Source of the DNA: DATGUP01 sp035301265
GTDB taxonomy: Bacteria; Bacillota; Bacilli; Bacillales; Amphibacillaceae
Assembly: GCA_035301265.1 (NCBI GenBank)
Contig: DATGUP010000003.1
Coordinates: forward strand, 372,001 to 436,000
Direction: 5' to 3'
Length of the DNA stretch: 64,000 nt
Of the stretch, positions 8,513-16,775 are shown one piece after another. The stretch's first letter is position 1, and every line of letters starts with the position of its first letter. The notes beneath the pieces are model-generated. The model did no database searches and had not been told where the DNA came from. It saw only the letters and a program-made list of their open reading frames with translations. The translations under genes and the position numbers were made by a program.

Positions 8513-9334
8513 CTATTTGCAAAATATATGTTTGCCGATTTTTTTTATTTGTGGTCTTGACCAAATCCAACTTGATGTAGCTGTTTCCGGATTAAAATAA
8601 TAAAGAGCATTACCGGTTGGATCCCATCCGTTTATAGCATCGAGTGCCGCTTTCCTTGCGGATTCATCAGGTGTAAGCCAAATTTGTCCATCGGATACAG
8701 CTGTGAACGCACGTGGCTCGAAAATAACGCCCGAAATGGTATTCGGAAATGTGGAACTTTCAACCCTGTTCAGAATGACGGCAGCGACCGCTACTTTGCC
8801 TACATAAGGTTCACCGCGTGCTTCACCATGAACAGCATTTGCCATCAATGTGATGTCGTTTTGGGAATATCCTTGTGGAACATTGACAGAAGCAGTTGTA
8901 CTAGAAGATGCCGTATCTTGATCATCTTCATTTTCCGACGTTTGTTGATTATTATCCATTCCTCCATAATAATTAAAGTCATTGCCCTTTCGAATTTGCT
9001 CTTTGACAAACTGTTTGTCATATTGACTCGCTTTTACCAGCTTTTGCTTTGTCCCTGCACCTGCTAATCCATCTACGTCAAGGCCAAATTCATATTGAAA
9101 ATTTCTTAGTGCCCAGTAAGTTCCCCATCCAAACACACCATCAATTTTTCCATTGTAAAAACCTAAATATTGTAACCTCGCTTGCAGTTCGATTACATCA
9201 TCCCCTTCCGCACCTTGCTGTATGACTTGATCACTGAACGCTTTTACTGTTCTTTGTGTGTTTGACCACGGAAAGCTGATGAATAGTATGCCTATAAAAA
9301 TAAACAAAACGAACGGTTTTAACCTATAAGACAT
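8513..9334 (-). CDS. sleB: Spore cortex-lytic enzyme SleB
   Basis: Lytic transglycosylase that opens cortex peptidoglycan (muramic-delta-lactam) during germination. A signal peptide/anchor covers residues 8-24. A peptidoglycan-binding domain spans about 38-98 (GDDVIELQARLQYLGFY, DGVFGWGTYWALRNFQ), followed by a Ser/Thr/Asp-rich linker (about 128-150). The hydrolase_2 domain (about 155-273) has the catalytic glutamate in HGEARGEP (E171/E175 region). It ends in the family-typical IKKIGKHIFCK. At 273 residues it is slightly shorter than B. subtilis SleB. The start has AGGAGGAAG upstream. Confidence 0.95.
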   Translation of the reverse strand: MSYRLKPFVLFIFIGILFISFPWSNTQRTVKAFSDQVIQQGAEGDDVIELQARLQYLGFYNGKIDGVFGWGTYWALRNFQYEFGLDVDGLAGAGTKQKLVKASQYDKQFVKEQIRKGNDFNYYGGMDNNQQTSENEDDQDTASSSTTASVNVPQGYSQNDITLMANAVHGEARGEPYVGKVAVAAVILNRVESSTFPNTISGVIFEPRAFTAVSDGQIWLTPDESARKAALDAINGWDPTGNALYYFNPETATSSWIWSRPQIKKIGKHIFCK

Positions 9335-9670
9335 GCGATCTTCCTCCTACCTTTTTCGTAGTCCGTGTTGTCTATTTTTTGACCTATTTTCCTTTTTATA
9401 CAACTAAAACAACATAAAGCCCTTTACAGCAAATGAGCAAAGGAAGGATTAAAACCATTCAATCGATGTGAATCATTCTCTATTTTTCACATCGCTTAGT
9501 AGTGCAATTTTTCAATAAAAACATTGGTGTAAGAGGAGAAAAAACAATTTTTTTGACAAAACAAAAGCTCTCGCTTCCATTTACCCTCCTTATCGGTATC
9601 ATGATGAGGAAGGAAAATAGAAAACGAGAGCACTGTTTTTCACAAAAACGCCGTCTATAGTAAGTTCATT
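9335..9670. other. Gene-free stretch between sleB and ypdA
   Basis: 336 bases without a convincing gene. It holds the sleB upstream region and the long inverted repeat at 9567-9631. A forespore promoter is expected for sleB. The nearest match I find on the minus strand is GTATA at 9396-9400 followed at 17 bases by AAAAATA, too weak to call. Confidence 0.4.
9567..9631 (-). terminator. Long imperfect hairpin downstream of ypdA
   Basis: GCTCTCG at 9567-9573 pairs exactly with CGAGAGC at 9625-9631. The complementarity continues inward with few mismatches for about 27 bases per arm, leaving a loop of roughly 10 bases. On the minus strand it is followed by TTTTGTTTTG and on the plus strand by ACTGTTTTT. 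The simplest reading is the ypdA terminator; the arm length is unusual for one. Confidence 0.6.
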
Positions 9671-10654
9671 TTATGATATGCGTGTGTATTCGGCAATAGC
9701 TTGAGCAATTATTTCGCCGTGAAAACGTCCGTTTTCTATAAAAATTTCATTGTTGTTATATCCAGCAGCAACAACACCGGCTACAAATATACCTGGTTTG
9801 TTTGTTTCCATTGTTTCTTCAGAATAATCCGGTTTTCCACTTTTTTCATCAATTCGAATACCTAAATGTTTAAGAAAGTGAATATCTGGTTTATATCCTG
9901 TCATAGCAAAAACAAAATCGTTTTGGATCTTTTTTTCGGTTCCATTTACTTCATAATAAACACTGTCATTCGTAATGCGTGTGACATGCGCATTAAATTC
10001 CATCTGTACAATGCCTTTTCGAATCAATGAATCAAATTCAGGCAATATCCATGGTTTAATGCTGGGAGAATATTCACTGCCCCGGTACAGGACGGTAATA
10101 TTTGCGCCCGCTTTATGCAGTTCAAGTGTTGCATCAACAGCTGAATTTTTGCCTCCGATGATGACAACATTTTTTTTGAAATAAGGATGAGCTTCTTTGA
10201 AATAGTGCATAACTTTCGGCAATTCTTCACCAGGAATATTCATCATATTAGGCTGATCATAGTAACCTGTAGCTATTATAACAAATTCGGCTTGATACAT
10301 ATGCTGTTTTGTTGACGTTTCTGTTGTAACTGTAAATGCACCGAGGCTTCCGTGGACATCAATAACTTTTTCAAATGTATTAATGCGAAGCTTTTTACGA
10401 TCAGCAACGGTTCGGTAATAAGATAATGCTTGATTTCGAACGGGTTTCTGTTTTTCAGTAATAAAAGGTACACCGCCGATCTCCAATTTATCGCTTGAAC
10501 TAAAAAAGGTTTGATGTGTCGGAAAATTGTAGATTGAGTTGACGACATTAGCTTTTTCAATAATCAACGGATCTACACCGTGCTTTTTTAATTCAATCGC
10601 GCATGACATGCCGCACGGTCCTCCTCCGACAATTATAACTTTCTCCTTTTGCAT
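9671..10654 (-). CDS. ypdA: Bacillithiol disulfide reductase YpdA
   Basis: FAD/NADPH-dependent flavoprotein that recycles bacillithiol disulfide and works with bacilliredoxins (brxB is at 55.7 kb). The FAD-binding loop GGGPCGMSCA is at residues 10-19, including the family cysteine of GGGPCG. The second nucleotide-binding fold is at VVIIGGKNSAVDATLEL, and MTGYKPD and a C-terminal GIFVAGVV follow. I start at the ATG at 10654, giving 327 residues, the usual family length; the longer frame adds 12 residues of no family character. It is next to gudB as in B. subtilis. Confidence 0.92.
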   Translation of the reverse strand: MQKEKVIIVGGGPCGMSCAIELKKHGVDPLIIEKANVVNSIYNFPTHQTFFSSSDKLEIGGVPFITEKQKPVRNQALSYYRTVADRKKLRINTFEKVIDVHGSLGAFTVTTETSTKQHMYQAEFVIIATGYYDQPNMMNIPGEELPKVMHYFKEAHPYFKKNVVIIGGKNSAVDATLELHKAGANITVLYRGSEYSPSIKPWILPEFDSLIRKGIVQMEFNAHVTRITNDSVYYEVNGTEKKIQNDFVFAMTGYKPDIHFLKHLGIRIDEKSGKPDYSEETMETNKPGIFVAGVVAAGYNNNEIFIENGRFHGEIIAQAIAEYTRIS

Positions 10655-10697
10655 CCTACATCCACTTCCTTTTTGACATTTTCCATGCAAAAAAAAA

Positions 10698-10726
10698 ACT
10701 CTTATCTAACTATACATGATAAGAGT
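10698..10726 (-). terminator. Terminator downstream of gudB
   Basis: Perfect 9-bp stem ACTCTTATC/GATAAGAGT (10698-10706 and 10718-10726), 11-base loop. On the minus strand it is followed by ten T residues, with a smaller T-run on the plus strand. Confidence 0.9.
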
Positions 10727-10754
10727 TTTTACGTCATGCGGTGTGCTTTTTTAT

Positions 10755-12032
10755 CTATACCCAACCGCGGAAGCGAGCTGCTTCAGCCATTTTTCTTACA
10801 CCGACCATATAGGCTGCTAAACGCATGTCAACCCGTCTTGTCTGGGCTGTTTCATAAATATTATTAAAAGATCTAATCATGATTTCATGAAGCTTTTTAT
10901 CTATTTCCTCTTCTGCCCAGTAATAACCTTGGTTATTTTGCACCCATTCGAAGTATGATACGGTGACCCCGCCGGCAGAGGCCATAACATCAGGAACTAA
11001 AAGAATCCCTCTATCTGTTAAGATTTGTGTTGCCTCCATAGTCGTCGGCCCGTTAGCCGCTTCAACGACAATGCTTGCTTTTATATTATGGGCATTGTCT
11101 TTTGTGATTTGATTTTCCACTGCTGCTGGAACTAGTATATCGCATTCACGTTCAAGCAGCTCTTGATTTGTAATCGTATTGTTAAACAAGGTTGTCACGG
11201 TACCGAAACTGTCTCTTCTATCTAACAAATAATCAATATCAAGTCCGTCGGGATCATAAAGAGCCCCGTAGGCATCGGAAATTCCGATTACTTTCGCTCC
11301 AGCATCGTAGAGGAATTTTGACAGGAAACTGCCAGCATTTCCGAATCCTTGTACAATCACTCGCGCTCCTTTAAGATCGATTCCTTTTTTCTTCGCTGCT
11401 TCATTAATGCAAATGGTGACACCTTTGGCAGTTGCTGATTCACGCCCGTGCGATCCACCTAAAACTAATGGTTTTCCAGTGATAAAGCCAGGATTATTGT
11501 ATTCATCAATACGGCTGTACTCATCCATCATCCATGCCATAATTTGTGAATTCGTAAAGACATCCGGTGCAGGTATATCTTTTGTAGGACCGACGATTTG
11601 GCTAATGGCGCGAACATACCCTCTGCTTAACCCTTCAAGTTCGCGAAATGACATTTCTCGGGGATCGCAGACAATACCGCCTTTACCACCACCGTATGGG
11701 AGACCGACAATACCTGCCTTTAAAGTCATCCAAATGGAAAGCGCTTTTACTTCAGTTTCTGTGACATTCGGATGAAATCTAACGCCTCCTTTTGTAGGTC
11801 CAACGGCATCGTTGTGCTGCGCGCGATATCCGGTAAAAACCTTTACAGATCCGTCATCCATGCGGACCGGGATTCGAACAGTCATCATGCGTATAGGCTC
11901 TTTCATTAAGTCATACACTTCATCAGGATAACCCAATTTTTCCAAGGCATTTTTAATAACAGTTCGTGTAGAATGCAACAAATCCATTTTTTCATTCTTT
12001 TCTTGGGTTGAATCTGCTTGATCGGCTACCAT
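10755..12032 (-). CDS. gudB: NAD-dependent glutamate dehydrogenase (GudB/RocG family)
   Basis: Catabolic hexameric enzyme converting glutamate to 2-oxoglutarate and ammonium. GPTKGGVRFHP is at about 78-88 and the catalytic lysine is in PYGGGKGG (K117). The dinucleotide fold GFGNAGSFLSKFLYDAGAKVIGISD and the C-terminal QNNQGYYWAEEE are present. Position beside ypdA identifies it as gudB rather than rocG. The inactivating nine-base direct repeat known from the laboratory B. subtilis 168 gudB is absent here: the reading runs through EPIRMMTVRIPVRMDDG without duplication. The start has AGGAGGT 6 bases upstream. Confidence 0.93.
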   Translation of the reverse strand: MVADQADSTQEKNEKMDLLHSTRTVIKNALEKLGYPDEVYDLMKEPIRMMTVRIPVRMDDGSVKVFTGYRAQHNDAVGPTKGGVRFHPNVTETEVKALSIWMTLKAGIVGLPYGGGKGGIVCDPREMSFRELEGLSRGYVRAISQIVGPTKDIPAPDVFTNSQIMAWMMDEYSRIDEYNNPGFITGKPLVLGGSHGRESATAKGVTICINEAAKKKGIDLKGARVIVQGFGNAGSFLSKFLYDAGAKVIGISDAYGALYDPDGLDIDYLLDRRDSFGTVTTLFNNTITNQELLERECDILVPAAVENQITKDNAHNIKASIVVEAANGPTTMEATQILTDRGILLVPDVMASAGGVTVSYFEWVQNNQGYYWAEEEIDKKLHEIMIRSFNNIYETAQTRRVDMRLAAYMVGVRKMAEAARFRGWV

Positions 12033-12269
12033 GAACTTACCTCCTAGGTTATCAAAATATAGATGTACTCAGAGATTAGTATACACGTTCATAATAAATA
12101 TGCAATAAAATTAAATCATTTTTCCTGGATACTTAAAAAAGTGGCGAATCTTCACCTAATGCGTAATAAATAATGCAATTTGTTATTGTGATTGATATTA
12201 TCACCTTTTTTGAAAATGGGCATATGTATATAAATGGAGTCAAGAAATTTATGAAAGAAAGGTGATTCC

Positions 12270-14333
12270 ATGGATGAATCAAGGCACAACAAAAGTTCCC
12301 ACAACAACCGTAAAAATGAACAACTTGAACAATATCGTGCCAAAAACACAGGCCCAGGCAAAAAATTAACGAGTGATGCCGGATTAAAAATTTCCAATGA
12401 CAGATGGTCATTGAGGGGTGGGAAACGTGGACCAACTTTACTCCAAGACTCTCATTTTTATAAAAAACAATCGCATTTCAACCGCGAAAGAATTCCAGAA
12501 AAAGTAGTGCATGCAAGAGGTGACGGAGCCTATGGTGAATTTGAACTATATAAATCTATGCAGCATGTCACAAAAGCTCATTTTCTACAAGAACCCGGTA
12601 CCAAAACGCCTGTTTTTGTCCGCTTTTCAAATTTCATCGGAAGTAAAGGTTCCAAGGATACGGCCATTGATATTCGAGGGTTTGCCACAAAGTTTTACAC
12701 ACAGGAAGGAAATTACGATAATCTAGCTCTCTCATTTGCTGTCTTCTCTGTAATGGATGCGATGAAATTTGCCGATTTTGTTCATGCCGTAAAACCAAAT
12801 CCAAGAACAGACGTACCACAGGCGACTGTCGCACATGATAATGCTTGGGATTATGTCGCCAATAACCAGGAAATTGCGCATTTTATCATGTGGCTTATGT
12901 CCGGCCGAGGTCGTCCGAAAAGCTGGCGCATGATGGAAGCTTGGCCGGTTAATACATTTCGATTTATCAATGCGCAAGGTCAATCAACCTTTGTCCGGTT
13001 TGTATGGAAACCCGTGCTCGGTGTTCACTCGTTGTTATTAGATGAGGCGAATATTATCGGTGGAGTTGATCCGGATTTCCACCGCCGGGATTTACACGAA
13101 GCCATTGAGTGCGGGGCCTATCCAGAATATGAATTAGGCGTACAGCTGATTCCAGAAGAAGACGAATTCAACTATGACTTTGACATCCTCGATGATACAA
13201 AACTATGGCCAGAGGAAATAATACCTGTAGACATTATTGGTAAAATGACGTTGAATCGGCTTGTAGATAATCACTTTGCGGAAGAGGAACAAGTTTCATT
13301 TGATCCGTCTACGGTTGTTCCAGGTATCGATTTCACTAATGACCCCGTCTTGCAAGGCCGATCGTTTGCTTACAGAGATACGGATTACCACCGTTTAGGT
13401 ACGGGAAATATAAACAACATTCCGGTCAATCAACCGATTGTTGAAAAGAACACTAATCAACGACAAAGCGATGTTAGGCATCGGATCGATGTAGATTCTG
13501 TCAACTATCATAAAAATTCACTGGCGGATAACACACCGGCAGAGACGCCGCCTGAAAAAGGGGGATATGCCCATTATCCAGAAAAAGTCACAGGACACAA
13601 AACAAGAGAACGACCAAGTCAATCATTTTATGATTATTTTTCACAACCAAGATTGTTCTGGAATAGTATGTCACCTGTTGAGAAACAACACATCGTGGAA
13701 ACGTTCAACTATCACCTTGCCTATGTAAAAAGTAAATCTGTTCGACAACAAGTTGTTGACATGTTTGCCAATGTAGATAAAGCAATGGCAACCGCTATAG
13801 CTGAAAACATTGGTGTTAATCCGCCTAAGGGATCGCACGTTCCAGTTACAGCTAGTTCCCCGGTTCTTAGCGAAGCGAATACACCACACTATGCATATAC
13901 ACAAAAAGTCGGCATATTAATCAGCGATGGATTTAATGGTGCCGAAGTACGACATGTGATGGATATATTGAAACAAAACGGTGTATTCATAGATGTTATC
14001 AGCGAAAATCTCGGAGCAGTGACAGGATCCGATGGAACAACAATTGAAGTAAACAAAACATTTGTTGCAACCTATCCGGTTCTTTATGACTCGATCTATG
14101 TCGTTGGTGGGAAAGTAGAACATGATGCAGCGTTCAAACAAAATGTCATGCACTTCGTCAGCCAGGCATACAAATATTATAAACCGATTGGAATCGCAAC
14201 AACAGGTGAACCGTTTATCAAAATATCAGAACAAAACAATTGCGCAGGTGTTGTTTTTGCTTCAAACAACCCGGATTTTGCTAATGAATTCGTCTGGGCT
14301 ATAGCCCAACAACGTTTTTGGAACAGAGTATGA
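12270..14333 (+). CDS. Large-subunit (clade 2, HPII/KatE-like) catalase with atypical haem pocket
   Basis: 687 residues: catalase core (about 25-500), linker, and a C-terminal flavodoxin/DJ-1-like domain (about 545-687, from KVGILISDGFNGAEV), the layout of HPII/KatE. The distal histidine (H81 in VVHARG) and the proximal haem ligand R364...Y368 (RSFAYRD) are conserved. The distal asparagine loop normally reading DLVGNN reads DNLALS here, so the catalytic Asn is Leu154. VHTF is VNTF (N228) and FHWKP is FVWKP (V245). The frame is clean and the start has GAAAGGTG upstream. Peroxide dismutation is the family role; whether this member is an efficient catalase is open. Confidence 0.85.
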   Translation: MDESRHNKSSHNNRKNEQLEQYRAKNTGPGKKLTSDAGLKISNDRWSLRGGKRGPTLLQDSHFYKKQSHFNRERIPEKVVHARGDGAYGEFELYKSMQHVTKAHFLQEPGTKTPVFVRFSNFIGSKGSKDTAIDIRGFATKFYTQEGNYDNLALSFAVFSVMDAMKFADFVHAVKPNPRTDVPQATVAHDNAWDYVANNQEIAHFIMWLMSGRGRPKSWRMMEAWPVNTFRFINAQGQSTFVRFVWKPVLGVHSLLLDEANIIGGVDPDFHRRDLHEAIECGAYPEYELGVQLIPEEDEFNYDFDILDDTKLWPEEIIPVDIIGKMTLNRLVDNHFAEEEQVSFDPSTVVPGIDFTNDPVLQGRSFAYRDTDYHRLGTGNINNIPVNQPIVEKNTNQRQSDVRHRIDVDSVNYHKNSLADNTPAETPPEKGGYAHYPEKVTGHKTRERPSQSFYDYFSQPRLFWNSMSPVEKQHIVETFNYHLAYVKSKSVRQQVVDMFANVDKAMATAIAENIGVNPPKGSHVPVTASSPVLSEANTPHYAYTQKVGILISDGFNGAEVRHVMDILKQNGVFIDVISENLGAVTGSDGTTIEVNKTFVATYPVLYDSIYVVGGKVEHDAAFKQNVMHFVSQAYKYYKPIGIATTGEPFIKISEQNNCAGVVFASNNPDFANEFVWAIAQQRFWNRV

Positions 14334-14343
14334 ACGACCATGT

Positions 14344-14373
14344 GAAGGTATCGTCGTATTACACGGTACCTTC
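14344..14373. terminator. Shared terminator between catalase and the ypbE-like gene
   Basis: GAAGGTA at 14344-14350 pairs with TACCTTC at 14367-14373, extendable inward to about 11 bp with a wobble pair. TAATGTTTTT follows on the plus strand. The right arm contains the last bases of the convergent gene, so the two transcription units meet here. Confidence 0.75.
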
Positions 14374-14660
14374 TAATGTTTTTCGTTCAATACGTCTAAA
14401 CCTGTCACATATAAAGCCAACACAAACATGATAAGCAAAATAAGCACAACACCTATAAAGCGGATCAATGGGCGTTTTATTTTAAATTTGGTTAGTTTGT
14501 TTTGCCGATGAACTTCCTTTCTTGGTGGCAAATTTAAGATGTCAATATCGTCTTGTGGCTGCGCATCCATATCATCGGTTTTCGATTGTTCCTTTTCCAC
14601 TTCTTGAATATCATCAAGAATTGCCCGTAAATCCGCTTTTTGATCATTGTTTCTTTTCAT
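14373..14660 (-). CDS. YpbE-like membrane-anchored protein lacking a LysM domain
   Basis: 95 residues from the ATG at 14660 (GAGGTGG site 6 bases upstream; the longer GTG start overlaps ypbD). An acidic cytosolic stretch carries LNLPPRKEVHRQNKLTK, followed by a basic patch and a single membrane helix (about residues 66-88), then only a few residues outside. Position after recQ-ypbD equals B. subtilis ypbE, whose product is about 240 residues with an extracellular LysM domain. Here the gene stops right after the helix, with its stop in the terminator, so it is a short form or a truncated gene. Confidence 0.6.
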   Translation of the reverse strand: MKRNNDQKADLRAILDDIQEVEKEQSKTDDMDAQPQDDIDILNLPPRKEVHRQNKLTKFKIKRPLIRFIGVVLILLIMFVLALYVTGLDVLNEKH

Positions 14661-14671
14661 GAGTAGCCACC

Positions 14672-15241
14672 TCACTTGTAGAATCGAATCAATATCCCCA
14701 TAGTAAAATCAATGACAAAATGCGCCGTTATCGTTACGAGTAAATTTTCCGTAAGCTCGAATAAGTAGCCAATGTAAAAACTAACAAATAGGATCAATAT
14801 AAATAAAACAACTTTTTTCAAGTAACGAATATGTACAACCGCAAATAAAGCACTCGCCACTACATAGCCAAAGATTGTTTGAATAACACCCCTGAACAAC
14901 AATTCTTCAGCCACAGCAACTAACATCGCTAACAGAGCAATATTGCCAACAGAACGATTAGAAAAAATTCGTTTGTTGATACCCCCATCATCATAAAACC
15001 GACTTGGAAAAACGAGCATAAATACGATATCCACTGCAACGATGATGAAACCTGGAATAATACCATAATAACAAATGGCTTGTATATCCCAAGCAAAATA
15101 ATGTCCCCATTCAGATAGATCATCGAACAGGAAGAAGCTTAAAAGCACACTTAAAACAAGTAACAACAATTGCGTGACATATAAATGTGTGTTCAGCTCC
15201 TTATCTGACAGTTGTTTAATAAGGTCACTCTGCTTTTTCAT
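14672..15241 (-). CDS. ypbD: CPBP-family (CAAX) intramembrane protease YpbD
   Basis: Multi-pass membrane protein of the Rce1/Abi family. The three metal/catalytic motifs are visible: AEELLFRG (about 113-120), FAVVHIRY, and the last helix HFVIDFT. The start ATG at 15241 lies inside the final codons of recQ, so the two are translationally coupled. The physiological substrate is unknown. Confidence 0.85.
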   Translation of the reverse strand: MKKQSDLIKQLSDKELNTHLYVTQLLLLVLSVLLSFFLFDDLSEWGHYFAWDIQAICYYGIIPGFIIVAVDIVFMLVFPSRFYDDGGINKRIFSNRSVGNIALLAMLVAVAEELLFRGVIQTIFGYVVASALFAVVHIRYLKKVVLFILILFVSFYIGYLFELTENLLVTITAHFVIDFTMGILIRFYK

Positions 15242-16775
15242 TATGATCACCAGGATGAAAAATATGTTTCAATCTTCGTTGCCACGTCTCCTGTTTATAT
15301 GTTTTGTTTGCAGAATCCGGCTGCCATTCTGCAAAATTGAATCCACAATTAGAACAGCAGGAAAAAATGGGTTTAGAATACGTGTTTTGGAATTTTCTAT
15401 ACAATTGTTTACGGAGACATTCTGTGTCATTGATCCAACGAATTATATCGTGTAACTTACTTTTTTTAATGTTGAGGCGTTGTTCAATGAGATTGCATAA
15501 ACTGTCGTACGCCTTTTCCCAATTTCTCGCATGATAAACAATACTTGTGTCTCTAAGGATACCGTGACATTCTAGCTGGAAGTGTAGAAATCGCCATTGT
15601 ATTTCTTCCAAATCAAATAACGCTGCAGCGTCCTCTTCTTTTTTCGGTATGGATGATTGTCTCTGGTAGAGTTGATACAATTTGTTAAAAACAGTTAACA
15701 ATTCATCGGTTGTTGGTAGTTGTTTATGAATTAATGAAAGTGGGATGGCTTCATCTTTTTTAGCATATAACAAAAGGCTGACACTTGACTTTCCGTCGCG
15801 TCCAGCCCTGCCGACCTCCTGGATGTAGTCTTCTAATTGCAATGGAAAATGATAATGAATAACAAGGCGGATATTAGGTTTGTCAATCCCCATACCAAAA
15901 GCGCTCGTGCTGCAGATAACATCTATTTGATCATTCATGAATTGCTGTTGAATGACCGTTCTTTCCATTTGATCCATTCCCCCATGATAACTTGCAATGC
16001 TTTTATCAGGTAGAGATGACGCTAAGATTCTCGTTACCTTCTCAGTTGCTTGCCTGCTGGAAAAATAAATAATCACGGGAACTTTATACTTTGATAAAAT
16101 GTTCTTCAAAATGTGCATTTTTTCCTGATCATCGTTTACCTGTTTAATACAAAACGTAATGTTATTCCGGTCCGTCGGGTAGACATGTTTAACCATATGC
16201 GGTCTGTTCAAGGAAATGGCAATGTCTTCCTGAACATCTTCAGTGGCGGTTGCACTCAATGCGAGAACAGGTGGGTCATTCAACCTGTCGATGATTGCAT
16301 CTAACCTTGAATAATCAGGCCGAAATTCATGCCCCCACTGGGAAATACAATGGGCTTCATCGATAACAAACAAACTGATATTTTGTTTTTGCAATAAGGA
16401 AATAAATTCGCGTTGCTGAAGCTGTTCCGGAGATACATAAATCAATTTATATAGATGCAGCTGGCAGAAGACGGATTGCTTTTCTTCATATGTCATAAAA
16501 CTATTTATCGCAACAACGTCTTTAAATTGACGTGCTTTCAACTGTTTAACTTGGTCCATCATCAATGATATCAATGGTGAAACAACGATAGTTAGTCCGT
16601 CCATTACACGCGCTGGCAATTGATAACAAAGCGATTTACCTGATCCTGTTGGCAAAACACCTAAGACGTCTTTTCCATCCAAAACATCCTGGATGATTTC
16701 TTTTTGCCCTGGGCGAAAAGTAGTTAATTTAAAGTATTTTCGCAGCTGTTTTTCTAAATCAATATTTACCACCAT
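15225..16775 (-). CDS. recQ: ATP-dependent DNA helicase, short RecQ (RecS-like)
   Basis: Superfamily 2 3'-5' helicase for recombination repair. Motif 0/I (FRPGQ, LPTGSGKSLCYQLP), DEAH (VIDEAHCISQWG), SATAT, the C-terminal helicase lobe (YFSSRQATEKV) and the QEVGRAGRDG motif are all present. About 516 residues, without an HRDC domain. The C-terminal region keeps the paired-cysteine cluster CCSNCGFNF in place of the full RQC zinc site. The start at 16775 overlaps the end of ypbB by 17 bases, as in the B. subtilis ypbB-recQ-ypbD cluster. Confidence 0.93.
   Translation of the reverse strand: MVVNIDLEKQLRKYFKLTTFRPGQKEIIQDVLDGKDVLGVLPTGSGKSLCYQLPARVMDGLTIVVSPLISLMMDQVKQLKARQFKDVVAINSFMTYEEKQSVFCQLHLYKLIYVSPEQLQQREFISLLQKQNISLFVIDEAHCISQWGHEFRPDYSRLDAIIDRLNDPPVLALSATATEDVQEDIAISLNRPHMVKHVYPTDRNNITFCIKQVNDDQEKMHILKNILSKYKVPVIIYFSSRQATEKVTRILASSLPDKSIASYHGGMDQMERTVIQQQFMNDQIDVICSTSAFGMGIDKPNIRLVIHYHFPLQLEDYIQEVGRAGRDGKSSVSLLLYAKKDEAIPLSLIHKQLPTTDELLTVFNKLYQLYQRQSSIPKKEEDAAALFDLEEIQWRFLHFQLECHGILRDTSIVYHARNWEKAYDSLCNLIEQRLNIKKSKLHDIIRWINDTECLRKQLYRKFQNTYSKPIFSCCSNCGFNFAEWQPDSANKTYKQETWQRRLKHIFHPGDHNEKAE

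Noticed and set aside
9514..9582. 22-codon minus-strand frame with AAGGAGGG four bases before an ATG, inside the long hairpin
   Set aside because: Its ribosome site and start lie in a hairpin arm downstream of ypdA; composition is dominated by the terminator T-tract. Spurious.
12120..12269. PerR box or sigma-B promoter for the catalase gene
   Set aside because: A short dyad (GTGAT...ATCAC near 12187) and a GGGCAT are present, but neither matches PerR or a full sigma-B promoter well enough.
12644..12983. Minus-strand frames inside the catalase gene
   Set aside because: Shadows of the real plus-strand gene; no start signals.
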